A stretch of 64,000 bases of DNA from Hymenobacter taeanensis (GTDB taxonomy: Bacteria > Bacteroidota > Bacteroidia > Cytophagales > Hymenobacteraceae): NCBI RefSeq assembly GCF_013137895.1, contig NZ_CP053538.1:1301501-1365500 (forward strand). The letters run 5' to 3'. The position numbers and the translations under genes are program-made. The notes beneath the pieces are model-generated. The model had not been told where the DNA came from. It saw nothing but the letters and a program-made list of their open reading frames with translations, and did not search any database. The stretch's first letter is position 1. Each line of letters starts with the position of its first letter. Shown piece by piece: positions 39,061-47,755 of the stretch.

Positions 39061-39199
39061 GTCTTACTAAACTATGCCGCTGCCTTCGGGCTTGTCTGTC
39101 TGTACTTGGTCAGCCAATTGTACTTACTCCGTGGCTTGGCGTGTTCATACCTAAGTGGTCTTTACTTCGTTTCAGCTAGTACGCCTTACCTGTATCCGT

Positions 39200-39646
39200 A
39201 TGCCTTCCTTGCTTTCATCTTCTTTTCGCTCAGTTGCTCTTGCGGCTATTCTGGCTACTTCTGTCGTGCTGGCCGCCTGCAGCAATTCCAATGATGCTCA
39301 GCCCCAAATTCCGCTGGCCACCGTTAATGAGCTGGTTGTGCTCACTGACCAGAAGAACAGCAACCTGCGCTTTGATAATGGGGCCGTGTACATCAATGGC
39401 GGTGTAAGAGGCATTATTGTAGTGCGCCAAAACGCTTCCAGCTACCTAGCTTTCGAGCGTAATTGCCCCTACCAGCCGCTGGATACATGTGCCCGAGTTA
39501 AAATTGATCCGTTTATCCGGCTCTACGACCCGTGCTGCACCTCGCAGTTTAGCTTCCAAGGACAGGTGCAGGGGGGGCCAGCTACCAGAAATTTACGACA
39601 ATACAACACGGCCCTCTCCGGCAACCTTCTGACTATCACTAATTAA
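39200..39646 (+). CDS. Rieske-fold lipoprotein lacking the usual ligands
   Basis: 148 residues from the Met at 39200. Lipobox VLAAC (Cys27). The body has the Rieske barrel pattern found in Bacteroidota lipoproteins: GIIVVRQNASSYLAFERNCPYQPLDTC, then LYDPCCTSQFSFQGQVQGGPATRNLRQYNT. In ordinary Rieske proteins the first motif is Cys-x-His and the second Cys-x-x-His. Here there are four Cys (89, 97, 112, 113) and no His at those places. An atypical metal site or a structural disulfide is possible. The family of His-poor Rieske-like lipoproteins seems widespread in this phylum, so this may be a typical member of that branch. Confidence 0.7.
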   Translation: MPSLLSSSFRSVALAAILATSVVLAACSNSNDAQPQIPLATVNELVVLTDQKNSNLRFDNGAVYINGGVRGIIVVRQNASSYLAFERNCPYQPLDTCARVKIDPFIRLYDPCCTSQFSFQGQVQGGPATRNLRQYNTALSGNLLTITN

Positions 39647-39741
39647 AAAAAGCGATTAAAAATTTTCTAAACGCATGTTTGGAGCTTCAAAAACTTTGCT
39701 CTAATATTGCACCAGCAACGGCAAAATACGCCGCCATAACC

Positions 39742-39815
39742 GCTTCCTTAGCTCAGCCGGTTAGAGCATCTGACTGTTAATCAGAGGGTCCCTGGTTCGA
39801 GCCCAGGAGGGAGCG
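39742..39815 (+). tRNA. tRNA-Asn (GTT)
   Basis: 74 bases. Acceptor arms GCTTCCT and AGGGAGC pair; the anticodon stem-loop TCTGA-CTGTTAA-TCAGA gives anticodon GTT, and the T-arm CCTGG-TTCGAGC-CCAGG is complete. No CCA is encoded. A decayed integrase begins 164 bases downstream, marking this as an integration site. Confidence 0.95.
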
Positions 39816-39825
39816 CTACAATTGA

Positions 39826-39857
39826 AAACACCCGCCGATACTTGGCGGGTGTTTTTG
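39826..39857 (+). terminator. Terminator after tRNA-Asn
   Basis: AAAACACCCGCC/GGCGGGTGTTTTT stem with a six-base loop. Confidence 0.9.
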
Positions 39858-39978
39858 CGTTTATGCCTTTTTGGTGACGCCAGGGCACTTGGGGGAGAGA
39901 TTGGCCGCTTGAAATTCGGTCATATGTTCGGTTATTTTAGGTATAATCCGGGACATAAATGAAAACCAGTCGATTGTA

Positions 39979-40994
39979 ATGCTCCGTTCTATACCCTACA
40001 AGAAGAAAATCAGCGTGCGGCTGTACTCGCGGCTGGCGGCCACCAACCATAGTGGATTGTGCCCTATACGACTCACAGCGCGGTGGCGTGGGGGAGAATT
40101 GCAGGTACATACGGGCGAAACCATCCTGCCGCAATAGGTATGGAGTGACGGGGAGGTAGAAAAGCTATGACAGAGCGATTCGCAGATGGTGTTGGGTGAG
40201 CGCATGCTGACGGTGAAGGAAGAAGGAACGATGTCTACTCACCCTGATTTGCTTACCAACATCAATGCCCAACTAGTTAATGTAGTGAAGTCGGTGGCGG
40301 ATACTTTCAACCGGCTTTATGATGCGGCTCTGCTTGAAAAGTTGAGCAAGGTGACGCAAAAGATAGCCAAGGAGTATCAGTAGCACCTACTAGGATGCGA
40401 CTATCAAGGTGTATTTCGCGGGTATCCGCAAGTACCTAGAGCAGCTGAATCTGAAAGCAGACATGGCATCAGCTGGTGGTCGACGGCGAAGCATTTGGCA
40501 GAAGAGCTGGACCGGTGGCTATTTCAACTCATTAGCGGGCGCCGGCACGAGGAGTTGTAGAAGTTCGATAAGCGCGAGCGAATCAGCCTGACGTTGGAAG
40601 ATGACAGCAAGGTGCCGGCGCTGCTGCACGCGTAAGACAAGACGGGCAACAACGCGGCGGTACCGCTGCCACCCATTGGAGTGGGGAGCGATGCGGCGAC
40701 TGGATTAAGGAAATTGCCAAGAGTGCGGGCCTAGTGCACGAGTGTGACGACCGGCTGATTATGGGTGGCAAGATGGTGTGCAACTGGCGACCCATCTGGC
40801 AGGTCATCAGCACCCACACGGCGCGGCATACAGCCGGCGCGCTGCTCAAGCAGGTGAGCAACGGCACCAAGGCGCTGGCGAAGCTAGTGCTGGGGCACGC
40901 CGATGAGGACGTGACGGACCGGTATGCCAAGGACAACGCCCGGCTACTGGCGGCGCCGGTACTCGATGCGTGGCGGAAGATTCTGGGCGAGTGA
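39979..40994 (+). pseudogene. Decayed phage-type tyrosine recombinase (integrase)
   Basis: Five in-frame stop codons (40135, 40168, 40381, 40558, 40633) and one frameshift or internal deletion near 40690-40715 break a reading frame that still encodes parts of a Bacteroidota integrase. In order: an arm-binding-like start (SVRLYSRLAATNHSGLCPIRLTAR), a middle core fragment DKTGNNAAVPLPP, and, after the shift, the catalytic end with HTARHT (His-x-x-Arg box), LVLGHAD and the putative Tyr in TDRYAKD. It lies just past tRNA-Asn, the typical target, and once mobilised an island that may include the genes up to 44.4 kb. Now inactive. Confidence 0.85.
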
Positions 40995-41218
40995 TATAAT
41001 GCTGAGTCGCCGCGTTAAGACGGCACAGCGGAAGGCTCAAGCGCCACCATGCATCACATTCCCTTGATTTGCCAGAAGCCTGCTGCTTTCCGTTTCAATT
41101 AATTACTTTTAGTGCAAGGATTGCGTTCGAGAACAGCTCTTGGCAGCAAAAGCATCGGGCCGCGCTAGCTTTTTCCTTCCCGGGCCCGTATAGTCCTCAC
41201 ACTCCCATTCCCCCTGCA

Positions 41219-42373
41219 ATGCCCCTGGAACACCTGCTTGCCACTGTCGGGCACATTGCGGCCACTACCGTAACCGAAGAAGCCCCGAGTATTGATGGCC
41301 AAGGGCAATGGCCCGAACACAGCATTCGGGCGCTGCAACACGCCGGGCTGGGCGGGCTGGTAGTGACCCCGGAGTTCGGTGGGCACGGGCAGGGCTTGTT
41401 TGCCCTTTCGCGGGCCTGCGAGCTGCTGGGCGAGGTGTCGGCCTCGGCGGCACTGTGCTACGGCATGCACTGTGTGGGCACGGCCGTTATCGGCTCGAAG
41501 GCCACGCCGCGGCAGCAACAGGAGTTTTTGCGGCCCATTGCGGCCGGCGAGCATCTGACCACGCTGGCCTTGAGCGAGCCGGGCACGGGCGCGCATTTTT
41601 ATTTTCCGCAGACGCAGCTGCTGGCGTTGTCGGAAGACGAATACCTGGTGAACGGCAGCAAAAGCTTCGTGACCAACGGCGGGCGCGCCGATTCCTACGT
41701 GCTGTCGACAGTAGGCGTGGACCCCGAGGCGGCCCGCGACGGATTTTCCTGCCTGGTAGTGCCTAATAACACTGCGGGGCTGGAGTGGGGCCCGGAGTGG
41801 AAGGGCATCGGCATGCGCGGCAATTCGTCGCGCTCGTTGCTGCTCAAGGACGTGCCGGTGCCGGCGCAGTACTTGCTGGGGGAGCACGGCGACCAGCTCT
41901 GGTACATTTTTCAGGTGGTGGCACCGTATTTTCTGACAGCGATGGCCGGCACTTACCTGGGCATTGCACAGGCGGCGTTCAACGAGGCGCGGCAGTACCT
42001 GGTGGAGCGCGCCTACCGCCACAGCGGGGCCACGCTGAGCCAGAATGGGCTGCTGCAGCACCGGCTGGGCATGATGTGGTCGAACATCGAGCGCACGCGC
42101 CAGCTGCTCTACCACGCCACCCGCCTAGGCGATGCCGGTGACCCGGGAGCGGTGCTGCCCATCCTCTCGGCCAAGGCGGAAATGGGGCATTGCTGCGTGG
42201 AGGTGGTAAACGAGGCCATGACCCTGATGGGGGGAAGTTCCTATGGGCAAAGTTCGCGGCTGGAAGTGCTGTTGCGCGACTCGCGTGCCGCGCATGTGAT
42301 GGCGCCTACCACCGACATTCTGTACACGTGGCTGGGCCGGGCCCTGCTGGGCCAACCCCTACTGGAAGAGTAA
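41219..42373 (+). CDS. Acyl-CoA dehydrogenase family protein
   Basis: 384 residues from the Met at 41219 (MPLEHLLATVGHIAATT). Flavin fold is visible: GLGGLVVTPEFGGHGQGLFAL, TTLALSEPGTGAHFYFP, YLVNGSKSFVTNGGRADSYV, then a helical C-terminal domain with AMAGTYLGIAQAAFNEARQYL and MTLMGGSSYGQSSRLEVLLRDSRAA. The usual catalytic Glu of short-chain enzymes is not obvious. It may act on a small acyl-CoA, or as an amine/thioester-dehydrogenase of a side pathway. Its stop codon overlaps the start of the histidine kinase gene by one base (TAATG), so the two are translated together. It lacks a promoter box, and it looks richer in GC than its flanking genes. Confidence 0.85.
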   Translation: MPLEHLLATVGHIAATTVTEEAPSIDGQGQWPEHSIRALQHAGLGGLVVTPEFGGHGQGLFALSRACELLGEVSASAALCYGMHCVGTAVIGSKATPRQQQEFLRPIAAGEHLTTLALSEPGTGAHFYFPQTQLLALSEDEYLVNGSKSFVTNGGRADSYVLSTVGVDPEAARDGFSCLVVPNNTAGLEWGPEWKGIGMRGNSSRSLLLKDVPVPAQYLLGEHGDQLWYIFQVVAPYFLTAMAGTYLGIAQAAFNEARQYLVERAYRHSGATLSQNGLLQHRLGMMWSNIERTRQLLYHATRLGDAGDPGAVLPILSAKAEMGHCCVEVVNEAMTLMGGSSYGQSSRLEVLLRDSRAAHVMAPTTDILYTWLGRALLGQPLLEE

Positions 42374-43896
42374 TGCCGGCAGGACGCATCCTGTACGCGG
42401 GCCTGCGTGACGATACCCTGGCGCTGCTGCACCAGCAACTGGCCGACGCAATGCTGGAGCCGCTGGCGCCCGGGCAGTCGGCGGGCGACGGGCCGCTGCT
42501 ACGACAATACGACCTGCTGCTGATTGGCCCGGCAATAGAAACGCCCATTCGCGTGGCACAGGAAGCGTATGCGGTGGACAAGCTCCTGTCGGTGCTGCTG
42601 CTGGCCGAGGCCAGCTTGCACGAGAAGCTGAAGCAGGCGCTGCTGTTTTCGCCGTTTGTGGGGCCCACCGTGCAGAGCGCATCGGTGGCGGTGGGCGCGC
42701 GGCTGGTGCCCATAGTGGAAGACGCCGTGCAGCGCACGATGCAGCGCCGTAGCTTTGCCAAGCTCAAAAGTATCTCGCTCTCGGGTCTGCAGTTTGAGCC
42801 GCAGGTTGTGGCCAAGGTGCGGGCCGACTTTTCAACCAAGGTGCTGGAAGAGGCCCCGATGGGGGCGGTGCTGGTGTCCGGGACCGGCACGGTTGCCAGC
42901 ATCAACCGCTATGCGCTGGAGCTATTTGGCCGCCCCGAAACGCAGGTGCTCGGCACGGTCCTCAGCCAGCTGTTTCCGGCGGCCGTACGCCCCGCGCTGG
43001 AAGCATTTTTGCACGACGGCTACCTAGGGGTGCCCAAGCAGCTGTTTGCCGTGCCCTGGCCGGCGGGCACGTTGTACCTGGAAGTGTCGGTAACGGCCAT
43101 TGACACGCCCGTGGCAGGCGAGTACCACTTGGTGATGCTAAACGACACCACGGCCACGGTGCTGGCGCAGCAACAGGCGCAGGCTGACGTGCAAGCCCTG
43201 CAACGCGCTAACGCGGACCTGGACAACTTTATTTATTCGGCCTCGCACGACCTCAAAGCGCCTATCAGCAACATCGAGGGCCTGCTGACGGCGCTGCGTG
43301 AAGAGCTGGCCGCGCCAGCGACGGCCGCCGCCGAGGTGCCGCCCCTGTTAGATTTGATGCAGGGCGCGGTAGAGCGATTCAAGCGCACCATCGACCACCT
43401 GACGGACCTAACCAAGCTGCAGAAAGTGCACCTGCAGCCCGCCGACGCCGTGGACCTGGCTGCCGTGGTGGAAGATGTGCGGCTGGATTTGCTGGCGCAG
43501 TTGCAGGCCACTGCGGCCCGGCTGGACGTGGATTTGGCGCAGGCGCCCACGCTGTTGTTCTCGCCCAAAAACCTGCGCTCGATAGTGTACAATCTGCTCA
43601 GCAACGCCCTTAAATACCGCCACCCCGACCGCGCGCCGCACGTGTGGCTGCGAAGCTACCCGGCCGATGCCTACCACGTGCTGGAAGTGCAGGACAACGG
43701 CCTGGGGCTGGACGCGGGGCAGCAGGCTAAGCTGTTTGGGCTGTTTCAGCGACTGCATGACCACGTGGAGGGCTCCGGCGTGGGCTTGTATATGGTGCGC
43801 AAAATCATGGAAAACGCCGGCGGGCGCATTGAAGTAGCAAGCCGGGTAGGCAAAGGGTCCACGTTTCGCGTCTATTTTCCCCGCGAACCGTATTAG
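42373..43896 (+). CDS. Histidine kinase with atypical N-terminal domain and PAS
   Basis: 507 residues. Residues 1-130 (LYAGLRDDTLALLHQQL, DLLLIGPAIETPIRVAQEAY) have the strand/helix pattern of a receiver-like or Rossmann domain but no phospho-Asp; residues about 155-262 form a PAS domain (VLEEAPMGAVLVSGTGTVASINRYALELFG). A short coiled coil then leads to HisKA with phosphoacceptor His292 (IYSASHDLKAPISNIEG). The catalytic domain has N-box Asn411, DNGLGL at 441, and the ATP-lid GSGVGLYMVRK. No membrane helices, so it is cytoplasmic. The single-domain response regulator at 43950 is its likely partner. Confidence 0.92.
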   Translation: MPAGRILYAGLRDDTLALLHQQLADAMLEPLAPGQSAGDGPLLRQYDLLLIGPAIETPIRVAQEAYAVDKLLSVLLLAEASLHEKLKQALLFSPFVGPTVQSASVAVGARLVPIVEDAVQRTMQRRSFAKLKSISLSGLQFEPQVVAKVRADFSTKVLEEAPMGAVLVSGTGTVASINRYALELFGRPETQVLGTVLSQLFPAAVRPALEAFLHDGYLGVPKQLFAVPWPAGTLYLEVSVTAIDTPVAGEYHLVMLNDTTATVLAQQQAQADVQALQRANADLDNFIYSASHDLKAPISNIEGLLTALREELAAPATAAAEVPPLLDLMQGAVERFKRTIDHLTDLTKLQKVHLQPADAVDLAAVVEDVRLDLLAQLQATAARLDVDLAQAPTLLFSPKNLRSIVYNLLSNALKYRHPDRAPHVWLRSYPADAYHVLEVQDNGLGLDAGQQAKLFGLFQRLHDHVEGSGVGLYMVRKIMENAGGRIEVASRVGKGSTFRVYFPREPY

Positions 43897-43949
43897 GTAT
43901 TTAGGGCCTTGCTTTTGCCTAGGCACCTGCCCAACTTACGTTCGTTATT

Positions 43950-44360
43950 ATGTCTTTGCTGCCCGCTATTTTATTAGTTGATGACGACTCTACGACCAAC
44001 TTTATCAACCAGCGGCTGCTGCGCCGGATGCAGGTCAGCCAGGAAGTGCTGGTGGCCGGCAACGGCCTGGAAGCGCTGGCAGTGCTAGAAGAATGCGGGG
44101 CGGAGCCGACCCGGTGTCCGGCCTTGATTTTGCTGGATGTGAACATGCCCGTGATGAATGGCTTCGAGTTTCTCGAAGCTCTGGCGCTGCGACCAAAGGC
44201 AACTGACACGGCCGTAGTGGTGATGCTGACTACATCGCGGCTGGACCGCGACCTGACGCGCCTGGAAAACTTGTCTGTGGCCGATTTTTTGCAAAAACCG
44301 CTGACCCGGGAGGCGATGCAGCAGGTATTGGAGCAGCACTTTGGCCAACCGACTCTGTGA
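43950..44360 (+). CDS. Single-domain response regulator (CheY-like)
   Basis: 136 residues, one receiver domain and no output domain. Acidic triad Asp11, Asp12 and Asp13 in LLVDDDSTTN, phosphoacceptor Asp63 (LLDVNMPVMNG), Thr/Ser switch near 94-96 and Lys116 (LQKP) are all there. Starts 53 bases after the histidine kinase stop, so they form a two-component pair; the output must pass by protein contact. Confidence 0.93.
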   Translation: MSLLPAILLVDDDSTTNFINQRLLRRMQVSQEVLVAGNGLEALAVLEECGAEPTRCPALILLDVNMPVMNGFEFLEALALRPKATDTAVVVMLTTSRLDRDLTRLENLSVADFLQKPLTREAMQQVLEQHFGQPTL

Positions 44361-44470
44361 GCACCTCGGGGTCACGGGCCACTTCGAAACCTACCTTCAA
44401 CCAAAGTCCCAACTCTGTCCGGCTTAGCTAGACCAGCTCAATATTTATGAGCTTGATCTTCACAGTATGT

Positions 44471-44539
44471 TACAGCCTTACTTAAACAGCAAGGACCGAT
44501 CTTAGTAAGATCGGTCCTTGCTGTTTAAGTAAGGCTGTA
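44471..44539. repeat. 69-bp perfect palindrome (34-bp arms)
   Basis: Arms 44471-44504 and 44506-44539 are exact reverse complements with a single centre base. Lies between the convergent ends of the response regulator and the T9SS protein. Shares CC(A/T)TACTTAAACA with the 87-bp palindrome at 35396-35482, so the two may be one family. Confidence 0.9.
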
Positions 44540-44542
44540 CTA

Positions 44543-46984
44543 CTATTGCTTCACCATGCGGATAGTAGTGAGGGCCTGTGGAGTACGGAGTTGAAGAATA
44601 TAGATTCCGGCTGGCTGGTTGCTCAAGTCCAGTTGAGTAGAAGATGGACCCGCCGTTACTGATTTATCCAGTGCTATTATTTGCCGGCCCATTGCATTAA
44701 ATATGCTTCCCTGAAGACGAGTAGGCTGGGCTAAATTAGTCAGCAACTCAAAACGCCCAGCACTCGGGTTAGGCACCACCGATACTACAGCGGCTTTACT
44801 GTTGCTGGCCACCATTACTACTGGGGAGAAGGCAAGAGTACCATCGGTGTCTACCTGCCGTAGGCGATAATAAGCTACTCCGACTGATGGCTGTTCATCT
44901 GAGAAGGTATAGGTTCGACCTTGGCTGCTGGTACCAGCCCCAATCACCCGGCCAATGCTTCGGAAGCTGGTCTGTCCTTCTAGCTTGCGCTCTACCTCGA
45001 AATAGGCATTGTTTAATTCCACTGCTGTGGCCCAATTACATACTACTGCTGTGCCTTTGCGCTGAGCATCAAACCGCACTAATTGTACAGGCAGAGGAAC
45101 GGGAGTAGCCGAGGTAACTCCAAACGGGGAGAAGTTTTTTACCCCTTTTTTCTTCTTGGCTTTTGGCTCTAAAACAACATCCTCATCGTTGCTATCCTTC
45201 TTGTTGTCCCATGAGTTTTTGCTTTTGGAATAGTGATCCACGTAGGCCTTTGCTACATCAAAGCCAGGAGCTTCGTCCTTCTTGTTCCAGAAGGTCTGCA
45301 CTGCAATATCAGACCCGCCGACAACTTCTTCGCTGATGAACCAAGTTTTGGTTACCACCCCTTTACTAATTGGATTATAGGGAACCTCATTGGCATCGTA
45401 GCTAGCGTAGGCGCCGTTTATGACGCGTACTTTATACGTATCCTCTGAGTTGGGGGCATCTTGTGAGAGAATCACCCGGGTTTGGTCATTCTGATCGGCC
45501 GTAGCTGCCACCTGGAATGTCACCTCATGCCCTTTGCTATCTACGGTCTGCCGCAGTCCACCCTTACCATCTGTCACAAACAGCGCCTTTACTTTGTCCA
45601 TCTGCAACTCCGCTTCTTTAAGAAGTGTGAAGTCAAACTCCTGCAGGCGCAGTGGCACAAAGAAATGGTCATCAAACTCGGCTTTATTGCTTACAATCAC
45701 TGAGCCAGCCAGCACCTTATCTCCGCCTCTAGTAAACTTGATTTTCCCATAGTGGCCACCCTTAATGTACTGCGTGGCTCCACCGTTTGGAGTTATATAT
45801 TCCACCAAGCTTTCGTTATCTAACGACCCAAGCGTAATGGCACTGTTATTATTCTCTATTTGAAGAGTAGACTTCTTCTCTACGTTTACTATGGCCTTTA
45901 TATTGTCGTTGGTTGACACATACAGCGCGGCTTCTTTGTCTGGGGTGCCTACTACCAACCGTGAATTGCTGCCTGTAATTTGCAGCGTAGCACCGGTAGG
46001 CAAGCGGTCGATTAACAACGCATTGCCTCGCACATAGTATGTGGTATTGTCGGAGGTGAAGCTGGTGGGTGCAGTGCCCGTTCCATCCGCGTTAATTCCC
46101 CAGGTAGCCAGGTCAGAGAGGCTACCTTTTTCTTTGGAATAGAAAATCTTGGTCTCCGGCGAAATAACAACGTCGTCTAGGCTCAGGCCATTGCCGTTGG
46201 TGTCCGTATCAAATATGTACGACCAACGAATCATAATATCCTCACCATCTGCTAGGCCAGCACCAAACTTATCCGTTTTATCACCGAATAGCTTGGCCCG
46301 TTTTACCCGACGGTTGGTAGAAGAATTACCATCACTGTTTGTGATAGTAGCCTCCGTTGAAGGCGCTTTTACGGCTAACTCTGAGATGTCTTTCCATTCG
46401 CCGGCAATCAGACTACCATTGTCGTTAGCCGTAAGTTTGCGGAAGGCCACTTTCACTTCGGCCTTATCCAGCTTGCCCGAGTTGTACCATTGCTCCATGG
46501 CATAGCTGATGTCCAGGTTCTTAATCAGAACCCCGGAGTTGTTCCGCAACCGAATACCTAGATAGCCAACCCCTTTATCAGTAGTAGTAGCAGCAATACC
46601 GCCTAGTGCCCGGTCAGTGGGATTAATTGTGTTAGAACCAAAATGGTACCACCCCGCACCATTAGGCTGGCCTGCAGAATTCAGACTAGCGCCTTTTGAG
46701 CCGTTATCGGCTGGTATGGTTTTGCCGCTATAGTTGCTGGGGATTTCGTAATTGGGGTAGCTGTTAAGCGTAAAGGTGGCATACACACCCCGCAACGTCT
46801 GATTGTTAACAAACTGCGCGTTCGTGCCACTTAATGCGTCAAAGTTCTGCTCATAAGGTGCTAATCCTTTAGAGCCGATGCTTGCGTCGGGAGTGCTTTT
46901 AAATACATACTGGGCCTGGGCTACATTGAGTAGGCCAAACAGACCCATTGTTAAAGCACAGATGCGAGTAAAGAGTGAGGGCAT
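44543..46984 (-). CDS. Secreted T9SS-sorted protein
   Basis: 813 residues. Signal peptide (ICALTMGLFGLLNVAQA). The last 90 residues are a type IX secretion C-terminal sorting domain (VSVVPNPSAGRFELLTN...PAGIYILQLRTPQALTTIRMVK), ahead of which is the usual Bacteroidota adhesion/fibronectin-like segment (PVQLVRFDAQRKGTAVVCNWATAVELNNAYFEVERKL). The N-terminal part has beta-strand repeats without known motif. Exported across the outer membrane by the T9SS and anchored there; function likely adhesion or surface structure. A TATCTTTG box lies about 79 bases upstream. Confidence 0.9.
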   Translation of the reverse strand: MPSLFTRICALTMGLFGLLNVAQAQYVFKSTPDASIGSKGLAPYEQNFDALSGTNAQFVNNQTLRGVYATFTLNSYPNYEIPSNYSGKTIPADNGSKGASLNSAGQPNGAGWYHFGSNTINPTDRALGGIAATTTDKGVGYLGIRLRNNSGVLIKNLDISYAMEQWYNSGKLDKAEVKVAFRKLTANDNGSLIAGEWKDISELAVKAPSTEATITNSDGNSSTNRRVKRAKLFGDKTDKFGAGLADGEDIMIRWSYIFDTDTNGNGLSLDDVVISPETKIFYSKEKGSLSDLATWGINADGTGTAPTSFTSDNTTYYVRGNALLIDRLPTGATLQITGSNSRLVVGTPDKEAALYVSTNDNIKAIVNVEKKSTLQIENNNSAITLGSLDNESLVEYITPNGGATQYIKGGHYGKIKFTRGGDKVLAGSVIVSNKAEFDDHFFVPLRLQEFDFTLLKEAELQMDKVKALFVTDGKGGLRQTVDSKGHEVTFQVAATADQNDQTRVILSQDAPNSEDTYKVRVINGAYASYDANEVPYNPISKGVVTKTWFISEEVVGGSDIAVQTFWNKKDEAPGFDVAKAYVDHYSKSKNSWDNKKDSNDEDVVLEPKAKKKKGVKNFSPFGVTSATPVPLPVQLVRFDAQRKGTAVVCNWATAVELNNAYFEVERKLEGQTSFRSIGRVIGAGTSSQGRTYTFSDEQPSVGVAYYRLRQVDTDGTLAFSPVVMVASNSKAAVVSVVPNPSAGRFELLTNLAQPTRLQGSIFNAMGRQIIALDKSVTAGPSSTQLDLSNQPAGIYILQLRTPQALTTIRMVKQ

Positions 46985-47509
46985 ACAAATAGGTGAATAG
47001 TGGAGGAAGAGCGTGAGAATCCGAATATTCCCATCGTGTCAGATTGAGAATTACGGGCGCAACAAAGATATGTTTAATCTTATGTATAAAGTTATATTCA
47101 TTATACAAAATATCATTATACTTTAAATATTTATATTTTTACATGTTAAAATTAGTATTATTTGGATAAAAAAGTCCTATATATAAGTGCTAAATCAATA
47201 AAAAGTCAAAAATCCATGTATTAACATATTTAACCAAAATAAGAATAATACATATCCCAAAATTGTACCTCCTCGAACCGACATTGATATCTGACTACTT
47301 TTCGGCGATACATTACCCTCTTTTCTGCACGGAGTGCTTGTTGTGGGTGGCCTAGCAAGAGGATTTATCTCTTTTTGGTGAACAGCAAAGCCTGCACGTG
47401 AGTGTAGCACAACTGGGCTTATAGCAGTAAGTCAACTTTTTGGGAGTTTAGACAGTACACACCAACCAGTGCTTAGTATTAATCAGCCACCGTTTCTCTC
47501 TCCTCCACT
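46985..47509. other. AT-rich intergenic region between divergent genes
   Basis: Apart from the promoter box, no coding sequence. 47080-47280 is clearly AT-rich compared with the rest of the window; a GTGGCCTAG word lies at 47347. Confidence 0.5.
47063..47070 (-). promoter_or_regulatory. -7 box TATCTTTG for the T9SS protein gene
   Basis: Minus-strand match to TAnnTTTG, 78 bases upstream of the start. Confidence 0.5.
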
Positions 47510-47686
47510 ATGAAGTCGCTCCCGTTTTTCTTCACTGCTACCCTGCTGGTCCTACTTACCTTTTCACTGAGCAGCTGCGACGCTATCGGCACCATTTTCA
47601 AGGCCGGTGCCTGGACGGGCATCATTGGTATATTCCTGATTGTGCTGCTCCTTTGGTTTATTGTGAGCAAGCTCCGGCGCCGGTAA
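47510..47686 (+). CDS. Small membrane lipoprotein (58 aa)
   Basis: 58 residues: MKSLPFFFTATLLVLLTF..., a lipobox SLSSC (Cys23), the conserved DAIGTIFKAGAWTG and one trailing membrane helix ending in KLRRR. The pattern C-D-x-I-G-x-I-F-K-A-G is a widespread but unnamed Bacteroidota small protein. It would be missed by size-filtered annotation. A strong terminator follows 15 bases on. Confidence 0.7.
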   Translation: MKSLPFFFTATLLVLLTFSLSSCDAIGTIFKAGAWTGIIGIFLIVLLLWFIVSKLRRR

Positions 47687-47701
47687 TTCCCTTTGTTTTA
47701 G

Positions 47702-47742
47702 GCACAAAAAAAGCCCCCTCGGTTGAGGGGGCTTTTTTGTGC
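47702..47742. terminator. Bidirectional terminator
   Basis: GCACAAAAAAAGCCCCCTC / GAGGGGGCTTTTTTGTGC stem with a four-base loop. Confidence 0.95.
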
Positions 47743-47755
47743 CGAGAGGCCTACG

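Noticed and set aside
40186..40591. Two small open frames within the integrase remnant
   Set aside because: They are fragments of the decayed recombinase between stop codons, not separate genes.
41069..41218. Longer N-terminus of the acyl-CoA dehydrogenase
   Set aside because: The extra 50 residues are not family-like and lie in non-coding-type sequence; Met at 41219 fits the fold start.
41165..42115. Long antisense frame over the acyl-CoA dehydrogenase
   Set aside because: Arg/His/Gln-rich translation typical of antisense shadow; the sense protein is well supported.
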